From: Podocnemis expansa
Taxonomy: Eukaryota; Chordata; Testudines; Podocnemididae
Reading direction: 5' to 3'
Assembly: GCA_007922195.1 (NCBI GenBank)
Contig: ML681997.1
Span: forward strand, 15,019,260 to 15,083,259
Length of the DNA stretch: 64,000 bases
The translations under genes were made by a program, and so were the position numbers. This document shows, one piece after another, positions 57,441-64,000 of this stretch (the first letter of the stretch is position 1; each line of letters starts with the position of its first letter). The notes under the pieces are model-generated. The model was not told the origin of the DNA. It searched no databases and worked only from the letters and a program-made list of their open reading frames with translations.

Positions 57441-57827
57441 GTTTTATTTTGTGAAACAGGGCCTCTAAGATGCAATATTAAACTGCTCAGTTTTTTTCCT
57501 TTAAAAAAGATAGATGGACAATGGAAATTATGCACATGGTAAACTGCTAATTTTTCAACCTTTTCAACACATCTGTTATTAAAGTATAGACTGTCTGGTG
57601 GATTCATATGTGCAGACTGTCATAATCCTGCTGTGTGTGACCTCACAACAGAATTTCAGTCTTTGACTGCCAGATCTCCTGCTCCTGCTTATCCCAGCCA
57701 TCCAATTTCATTCACAGTTCCTCTTCCTACTTATTTTCTACCACTTAACTCCCCTGAGGGTGCAGCTGTTAATTGCTTTTTGAGCATATGTATTAGCCTT
57801 GAAATGTTACCTTTTCCCAATAGTACA
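57441..57827. other. no supported feature
   Basis: No repeat or gene recognised; 57633-57887 is an open frame without a domain. Confidence 0.4.
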
Positions 57828-57832
57828 CTCAG

Positions 57833-58106
57833 GCCTTCTCTACACTACCACTCATGCGAGCAAAACTTTTGTCATGCAGGGGTGTGAAAAAAAAGTCATG
57901 CTAAGTGATGGATAAGCACTTGCATGGACAGTGCCATGCTCACATGAGAGCATCTCCCACCGACAGCTACCGCCACTCATTTGGTTTTATTACGTCAGTG
58001 GTAGAGCTCGCTCCTGTGGATATAATACAGATACACAATTGCTTGCACAGTGGCACAGCTGTACCAATACAGATGTGCTGCTGTAAGTTTTAAGTGTAGA
58101 CAAGCC
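57833..58106. mobile_element. MITE with 5-bp target duplication
   Basis: Left GCCTTCTCTACACTACC and right, reverse complement, GGCTTGTCTACACTTAAAAC. CTCAG flanks both sides (57828-57832, 58107-58111). A related element with the same right end and a 5-bp duplication is at 59226-59988. Confidence 0.7.
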
Positions 58107-58111
58107 CTCAG

Positions 58112-58837
58112 TCGTGCAGTTGTCCTCAATGGCATTCTGTATTCAGCTGTTTGAACTGTAAGAGTTTCTGTGGGCTCTAGTTCATGTGAGAGGTCAGCCT
58201 ATTTTCTTTTCCACGCCAAGTAGTGATATGACCAACTGCTTGGAAAAGAGGCTCACATGTCAGGGCATTGCTGGCTTGGGGAATCATGTGCACAGGCTCT
58301 AAGTGTGGCAGTGAGAGCCCTGAGTCCCAAGCCCCAGCGGCACAGGCACAAAGAGCCTACGATGACCTGCCGCGGCCCCAGGTCAGGGGTGGCAGGTGGC
58401 CCCAGCCTGGGACCCGAGGTCAGTGGTGGCAGCAGCCAGTGCCAGCTGGGGACCCGGGGCTCCCAACAGCAGAACTCACCCAGACCCAGACCCAACCAGG
58501 GACTTGGGACACACGTTCACAGGAACCAATCAGCCCCAACCTTGGAACTGGTGGCAAGAGCTGGATCCAGCCCCATGGCCAGCACTCAAGGGGCAGCAAG
58601 TATTCAGATCTGGCCCTGGATCTGGCCTGGGACTGTTGTCAGTGAGCCAGATCTGCCACCGGGGCTGGCACTCACAGGGCTGGTGGCAGCAAGGTGGGGC
58701 CAGTGCTCGCAGGCTTAGCGATGGCAAGGCTGGGCCAGCGCTTGTACGACCATCAGTGATAAACTGGGCCTGACACAGTGGTGGAGCAAATGCTGAGGGG
58801 GGCATGGTTGGAGGAGCCCTAAAAGGGGAGGGGGGCC
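58112..58837. other. GC-rich unclassified sequence
   Basis: Rich in CAGCCCCAGC and GACCCAGACCCAACC type wording, probably an interior of an unclassified repeat. Open frames up to 153 codons on both strands are composition artefacts. Confidence 0.4.
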
Positions 58838-58956
58838 CTACAAATAGTGTAGTGGCTAGCATCTCTGCTTAACATGCAGAAGGGCCTGGGTTCAATTCCC
58901 AGGGGGTTGGACTCAATGATCTCATGAGGTCCCTTCCAGCCCTATGATTTGATTTG
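58838..58956 (+). repeat. tRNA-Val-derived SINE with CR1-like tail
   Basis: 58838-58910 folds as a tRNA-like head: A-box region TAGTGTAGTGGCTAGCATC, anticodon stem TCTGC/GCAGA around loop TTAACAT (anticodon AAC, valine), T arm CTGGG-TTCAATT-CCCAG with B box GGTTCAATTCC. It resembles tRNA-Val(AAC) in the D-arm and anticodon arm. It is followed at once by GTTGGACTCAATGATCTCATGAGGTCCCTTCCAGCCC, the 3' end of CR1, then TATGATTTGATTT. A pol III head joined to a LINE tail is a SINE, here presumably mobilised by CR1. Confidence 0.8.
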
Positions 58957-59220
58957 ACTGTGTCATGCTCACACATCATTGTTTTTGTTAGTGTGGTTTT
59001 TGCTCTTTGTGTGCTGCTCAATTTAATGAGCTAGCCCAGTATCAAATCTACACATTGTGGAAAGAGGGAGTACATTAGGAACATAAGCACTGGAGCAGAT
59101 GAGTGAGTCATCAGTCTCTAATGGTGGCCAGAACCAAACATATCAAAGGATGATGAGGAACCCTGCATGATATAGTTTATGGAAAAACCTGCCAATGACA
59201 GAAACTTGGCTTCTTCCTAA
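58957..59220. other. no supported feature
   Basis: Short spacer; nothing recognised. Confidence 0.4.
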
Positions 59221-59225
59221 CTAAG

Positions 59226-59988
59226 CCCTAGTCTAGACTCGTGGCACTTTTTGGTGGCAGTAGAAGTGAGATACACAAGTTACATAAAATATCTTGCATA
59301 TCTCCCTTTGTATAACTCCCACTTACCTCTGTACACACTGCGCTAAAGTTGAACTGAATGCCATCTGGTCGACTTAGCACTGTTCTACCTATGAGGCTGG
59401 ATTTACAGTAGTGGTTCCCAAACTTTACAGTAACATGCATGCTTCAATGAGACAAACACACACCCATGACAGACCCACTTTTTTCAGCTGAATCGATTGT
59501 TCATAAACATTACATTTACATGCGTTTACTATTGTTATGGTTTTACTAGAGAGGTTTGCAACATAGTGCATGCAACAAGCTAAAAAACGATCAAATAAAT
59601 TAATGTTTCAAATCCACCAGAAAAAAAAAAAACTTCATCTCTATTTTGCCCTTTGTCCACCTGTGTTTAGAATCAAAAGACCAATATTTTGCTTTTAATT
59701 TAATGGTTAAATTTCACAAGTTGTTTGAATTGTAAGTTTGGTTGGATAGAATATTGTTTACAATGAAACAATGTTTGTTTGACATTGATTTTCATTACCT
59801 TTGTACAAAATCTTATGGAATACTTGGACAGCTCTCATGGCACACCAATGTGCCACGGCACATTGGGTAAAACCACTGAGTTACAGCATCAAGCTCTAGA
59901 TCGATTGAGTGTGTCTTGAGACTACTCAGTCAAACCCAGAAGAGCGCACTGATGGCAGCAGATTTGCTGCTGTTGGTGTAGACATGCC
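59226..59988. mobile_element. MITE with 5-bp target duplication, split by a hAT element
   Basis: Left CCCTAGTCTAGACTCG, right GTTGGTGTAGACATGCC; CTAAG flanks both sides (59221-59225, 59989-59993). The right end AGATTTGCTGCTG...GTGTAGACATGCC matches that of 57833-58106. Without the hAT insert its length is about 285 bp, close to the 274 bp of the relative. Confidence 0.65.
59409..59878. mobile_element. hAT MITE nested in a MITE
   Basis: Left TAGTGGTTCCCAAAC and right GGGTAAAACCACTG; the flanks ATTTACAG (59401-59408) and AGTTACAG (59879-59886) match at 7 of 8. Confidence 0.85.
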
Positions 59989-60134
59989 CTAAGTTACAGG
60001 TTGACATGAGCCCTGAAGCAGTAAGATCAACAGTCTTTCCAAATTCTTGGTGGTTTTCTTTTAATACTCAGTATTAAACAATCTGCTTATCTGCTCCCTA
60101 GTAGACATTGTTTCACCATACAGTTTGACATATA

Positions 60135-60539
60135 GGCTGTGTTCACACACAGGGGGTTATTTCGATACGGTTGTTTCAAAACAACTTGTATTGAAATAAC
60201 ATCTTATTTCGAAATAAGTTAATTCGAATTAACAGTTTGTTAATTTGAATTAAGGAAAAAAGCCCAAAGCGAAATAGCATGTTCAGACAACAGTTATTTC
60301 GAAACAAGTCACCGTTGTTTTGAAACAACGTGTTCGCACGGCATTGTTTCGAAACAACTTGTTTCAAAACAACATTGTTTCATCCCCGCATGGGGTTTAA
60401 CTTGTTTCAAAACAACGCTGTTGTTTCGAAACAATGGAACCCACTGTTTCAAAACAGCTGTGCGTCGTGTGAACAGCCTAACTCTGATTTCGAAACAACC
60501 TCTGTTGTTTCGAAATAAGCGTGCTGTGTGAACACAGCC
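60135..60539. mobile_element. Harbinger-type MITE of TTTCGAAA palindromes (copy C), complete
   Basis: Left GGCTGTGTTCACACACAGG and right, reverse complement, GGCTGTGTTCACACAGCACG are near-perfect inverted ends. Target duplication ATA (60132-60134, 60540-60542). It is the best complete 405-bp copy of the family, with palindromes such as TTGTTTCGAAACAA and TTATTTCGAAATAA. Confidence 0.87.
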
Positions 60540-60542
60540 ATA

Positions 60543-61440
60543 GGGATCTAGTGGTCTCTTCTCCTCTGATACCCAGAATTAGAATAGAAGAGTTGCTGCT
60601 GCTCATGGCCAGAAAAGCATAATTTAATATACTGTGTTGTATGGTTGAATTTAGTGAGTGCGAAAATTAAGTGCTCAGTAGAACTGGTTAGAATCAGATA
60701 TGTGGCTGGGAGGCTTTATGCAAGCACCACTAAAGAACCTGGGCTTGATTCTGGATGCCATTACAGCGGTTGTATGCCAATGCAACTGGCAAGAAAGACG
60801 CTGGCAAAAACAACAAAAAGAGAATTCCACAGTAAAAACCAGAGCTGTCATTTTCATTAATATGGAATTCACTCACAAACCGTAAAAATGTATAAAGACT
60901 GGGTAGTTAAACAACCAACAACCTGTCTCTGGTGAAAAATGATTGTGTGGCTTCAACTTCCTGATAAAATCAGTTTTAAGAGTGCCAAAGAGCTATTCCC
61001 AAGAGCTTCCTATATTTGGGGTGATCTCAAAATAACCCATAATTGTTTAACTACTATTATGACACAGTAGCAAGAAAAATAAGTGTAGTAGTGTCTAATT
61101 ACCCTAGCAGGCAAAGGTGTGAAATTATTAGCCAGTAACATATGGGACTGCAGTTGGGTAAATTCCCAGTGAGAATTCTTTTTTTTATTTCAAGCACATT
61201 GTATCATTTAATTTAAAAGTGTTAATCTGTGAGTGAGGCTCTGTCTGTCACTCTCTCACTTAGTTATTCTTATACAAAAATCTTCCTAATCTTAATTGTA
61301 CATTCTTCTGATCACATGGAAATACTGTAAATAAACACCCTAACATGACACTGATGACATGAGGAGTGGGAGTAGCATTGGGCTATAGAGCCTGTTCTTC
61401 ATATGGCACCAATAAAATTGAGAAATTACTGTTCGAGTAT
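60543..61440. other. no supported feature
   Basis: No repeat or gene recognised; open frames at 60645-60885 on both strands have no domain. Confidence 0.4.
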
Positions 61441-63578
61441 GACAAGGGGCTTAATAATGCTGATCTTACCTATTCATCTCATAGTCATTGATGAACCTAT
61501 CCTCCGTGTATTTATCTAATTCCTTTTTGAACCCAGTTATAGTCTTGGCCTTCACAACATATTCTGAAAAAGAGTTTCACAGATTGCCTGTAAGTTGTGT
61601 GAAGAAACACTTCCTTATGCTCATTTTAAACCTGCTGCCTATTAAGTTCATTTGGTTACCGTAGTTATTGTGTTATGCAAAGCAGTAACTAACACTTCCT
61701 TATTTACTTTTTCCACACCAGTCATGATTTTATAAATGTCTATCATATCTCCCCTTAGTCATCTCTTTTCTGAGCTGAAAAGTCCCAGTCATATTAATCT
61801 CTTTTCATAAGGAAGTTTCTCCATATGTTTAATCATTTTTGTTTCCCTTTTCAGTAACTTTTCCAATTCCAATATATCTTTTTCGAGATGGAGCAACCAG
61901 ATCAGCACGGAGCAGTCAAAATGTGGGCACACCATGTATTTTATTTATAAAGAAGCAATACAATATTTTCCTTCTTATCATCTATGCCTTGTCTAATGAT
62001 TCTCTGCATTGTGTTACTTGCTTGCCTGTTGCTGCACATTACTTGGCTATTTCCAGAGAAATATCCTCAATGACTCCAAGATCTTTTTCTTGAGTGGTAA
62101 CAGCTAATTTAGACACCCATCATCTTATAAGTTTATTTGGGATTATGTTTTGCCATGTGTATTATTTTGCTTTTATCAATGCTGAATTTTATCTGCCATT
62201 TTGTTGTCCAGTCACCCAATTTTGTGAGATCCATTTGTAACACTTCACAGTCTGCTTTGGAATTAACTATTATGTGTAGTTTTATATTATCTGAAAATTT
62301 TCCACGCTCACTGTTTACCCCATTCTCCAGATCATTTATGAATATGTTGAACATCTCTGGTACCAAGACAGACACTTGGGGATACCACTATTTACCTCTT
62401 TCTATACTGAAAACTGACCATTTATTCCTACTCTTTATTTCCTGTCTTTTCACCAATTACTGATTTAGGAGAGAACTGTCCCTTTTTATCCTTTGACAGT
62501 TTTCTTTGCTTAAGAGCCTTTGGTGAGACACCTAGTCAAAGGTTTTCTGAAAATTTAAGTGTGCTTTATCCACTGGATCACCCTGGTCCACAAGCTTGTC
62601 AACCCCCTTAAAGACTTCTAGTAGATTGGTGAGGCATGATTTCTCTTTACACAAACCATGTTGACTCTTCCCCAGCAAATCAAGTTCATCTATGTATTTG
62701 ATAATTCTGGTTTTTCCTATAGTTTCAATCAATTTGCATGGTACTGAAGACAGGTTTATCAGTCTGTATTTTCCAGGATCACCTCTGGAGCCTTTTAAAA
62801 AATTGTCCTAATATCAGCTATCCTCCAGCCATCTGGTACAGAGGCTTACTTAAATGCTAGGTTACAAACCACAGTTAGTAGTTTTGTAATTTCACATCTG
62901 AGTTGATTCAGAACTCTTGGGTGAATATCATGTGGTCCTAGTGTCTTATTTCTATTTAATTTATCAGTTTGTTCCAAAATTTTCTCTAATGACACTTCAG
63001 GCTGGGACAGTTGCTCAGATTTGTCACGCTAGAACGAATGGCTCAGGTTTGGGAATCTACCTCATCTCTTCAACCATGAAGACAGATGCAAAAAATTCAT
63101 TTAGTTTCTCTGCAAGAGCCTTATCTTCCTTGAGTGCTCCCTGAATATCTTGATTGTCCAGGGTTCCACCAGCTGTTTAGCAGGCTTCCAGCTTCTGTTG
63201 TATTTAAAAAATATGTTGCTGTTACTTTTTTAGTCTTTGGCTAGCTGATCTTCAAAGTCTTTTTTTTGGCATTCCTAAATATATTTTTACATTTCAATTG
63301 CTAGAGTTTATGCTCCTTTCTATTTTCCTCAATAAGATTTAACTTCCACTTTTTAAATGACGCCTTTCTGTCTCTAACTGCTTCTTTTACTTTGTTGTTT
63401 AGCCACAGTGGCCCTTTTTTGGTCCTCTTGCTATGTTTTTAAATATGGGGTATACATTTAACTTGAGCCTCTGCTATGGCAGCTTTAACAAGCTTCCATG
63501 CAGCTTGCAGAGATCTCATTTTTGGCACTGTACCTTTTAATTTCTATATAACTAGTCCTGAGTTCTGTACCTTCCTCT
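61441..63578 (-). mobile_element. CR1 LINE, long copy, minus strand
   Basis: Same subfamily as 1723-3275 but longer. Reading the minus strand, it runs from the endonuclease-RT linker (about 63578) through the RT to the start of the 3' UTR (about 61441). The extreme 3' end is missing. Confidence 0.85.
62133..62760 (-). pseudogene. CR1 ORF2 reverse transcriptase pieces, broken
   Basis: The piece at 62532-62732 reads IKYIDELDLLGKSQHGLCKEKSCLTNLLEVFKGVDKLVDQG, the early RT motif. The piece at 62133-62375 reads [13 protein letters not shown] and KFSDNIKLHIIV, where the catalytic FADD box has become FSDN, then KWQIKFSIDKSKIIHMAK. These are CR1 RT motifs in the right order, separated by frameshifts and stops. 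Confidence 0.85.
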
Positions 63579-63792
63579 ATGTGCTGTTTCCTGGTGTTTG
63601 AATCTTAACAACTGCTCTGATTTTCTGTTACACTATGACCTGATCTCATGACTTACACTTCTCTGCATTTATTTCCCTCCCGTTCTGTAAGTTCCCCCAT
63701 CTTCAAAGCATCTGATGAAGTGGGATTTTCTCCTACGAAAGCTCATGGGATAAATGAATTTGTTAGTCTTTAAGTGCCATAGGACTCCTAGC
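63579..63792 (+). mobile_element. PLE 3' end adjoining CR1
   Basis: Parallels 11420-11675 over GTGCTGTTTCCTGGTG, CTTAACAACTGCTCTGATTT, GACTTACACTTCTCTGC and the tail CATCTGATGAAGTGGGATTTTC...GCCATAGGACTCC. It keeps intact CTGATGA and GAAA motifs around a stem. Confidence 0.78.
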
Positions 63793-64000
63793 TATCTATG
63801 TTTCTAATGATAAAGCCCCCCCCTTATTATTACCCTTTTTTTCCCCTTGTAATTGGAGTTCCTACTCTGGAGAGATGTCTTCAGTGCAAGAGGATAGCGT
63901 AACATCATCTGGAAGGAGGGTCCAAACTGTGGGATTATTTCCCTCCACTTCAGTTTAATATTCTCCTTCCCTGAGACTTTCATTCTCCTCAACAGTACAG
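63793..64000. other. no supported feature at window edge
   Basis: May be a further part of the minus-strand CR1, but I could not confirm it. Confidence 0.3.

Noticed and set aside
58838..58910. Functional tRNA-Val gene
   Set aside because: The acceptor stem does not pair well and a CR1 tail follows directly; it is a SINE head.
23197..60539. CRISPR-like array from the repeated palindromes
   Set aside because: The blocks are not equally spaced, lack unique spacers and lie within transposon ends in a vertebrate genome.
2671..63792. An independent tRNA-derived SINE family for the GTGCCACAGGACTCC pieces
   Set aside because: No A and B boxes were found in the pieces, and two longer copies link the same sequence to a decayed GIY-YIG-type coding region.

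Overview
The window looks like intergenic or intronic DNA from a reptile, most likely a cryptodiran turtle. This is inferred from the repeat content: many CR1 LINE fragments with 3' ends of the type ATTCTATGATTCTATG, hAT elements with CAGTGGTTCYCAACC ends, PIF/Harbinger elements with GGCTRTRTCCACAYG ends, MIR-like SINEs, and a Penelope-like retroelement tail family that I know from turtle genomes. I found no convincing host protein-coding gene, rRNA or functional tRNA. Almost every open frame of 60 codons or more is chance, low complexity, or transposon-derived. One assembly gap (400 N) lies at 52157-52556.

Layout. 0-13 kb: a hAT fragment, several CR1 copies (mostly minus strand; one long plus-strand copy at 10.2-12.2 kb), and two longer Penelope-like (PLE) copies, one interrupted by a hAT element. 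13.5-21.5 kb: a solo ERV LTR with a 7-bp target duplication, then an odd composite in which a partial and a full LTR of the same family sit head to head in inverted orientation. The left LTR is split by a 1.9-kb hAT element that itself holds a smaller hAT. 23-32 kb: Harbinger-type MITEs built from TTTCGAAA palindromes, a GC-rich MITE pair in opposite orientation (one carrying a 1.16-kb hAT), and a GC-rich inverted repeat. 34.96-38.6 kb: the most complete element, a 3.64-kb two-gene PIF/Harbinger transposon with TIRs, TTA target duplications, a DDE transposase and a convergent Myb/SANT-like gene, both broken by few mutations. 39-49 kb: CR1s, and a cluster at 41.4-42.9 kb where hAT, Harbinger MITE (with a CR1 inside) and hAT lie almost end to end. 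49-64 kb: MIR-like SINEs, more MITEs, the gap inside a fold-back PLE insertion, a tRNA-Val-derived SINE with a CR1 tail, and a long CR1 at the end.

How the parts relate. The 3.64-kb Harbinger supplies a plausible transposase/Myb pair for the five TTTCGAAA-rich MITEs, which share its terminal motif and its subterminal palindromes. CR1 likely supplied the 3' end of the tRNA-Val SINE. Short pieces that look like a SINE (GTGCCACAGGACTCCTTG...) are better read as 3' tails of the PLE, because two longer copies join that tail to a decayed GIY-YIG-type region. Many of the short copies are fold-backs flanked by 7-16 bp target duplications. The several-level nesting gives a usable relative order of insertions.
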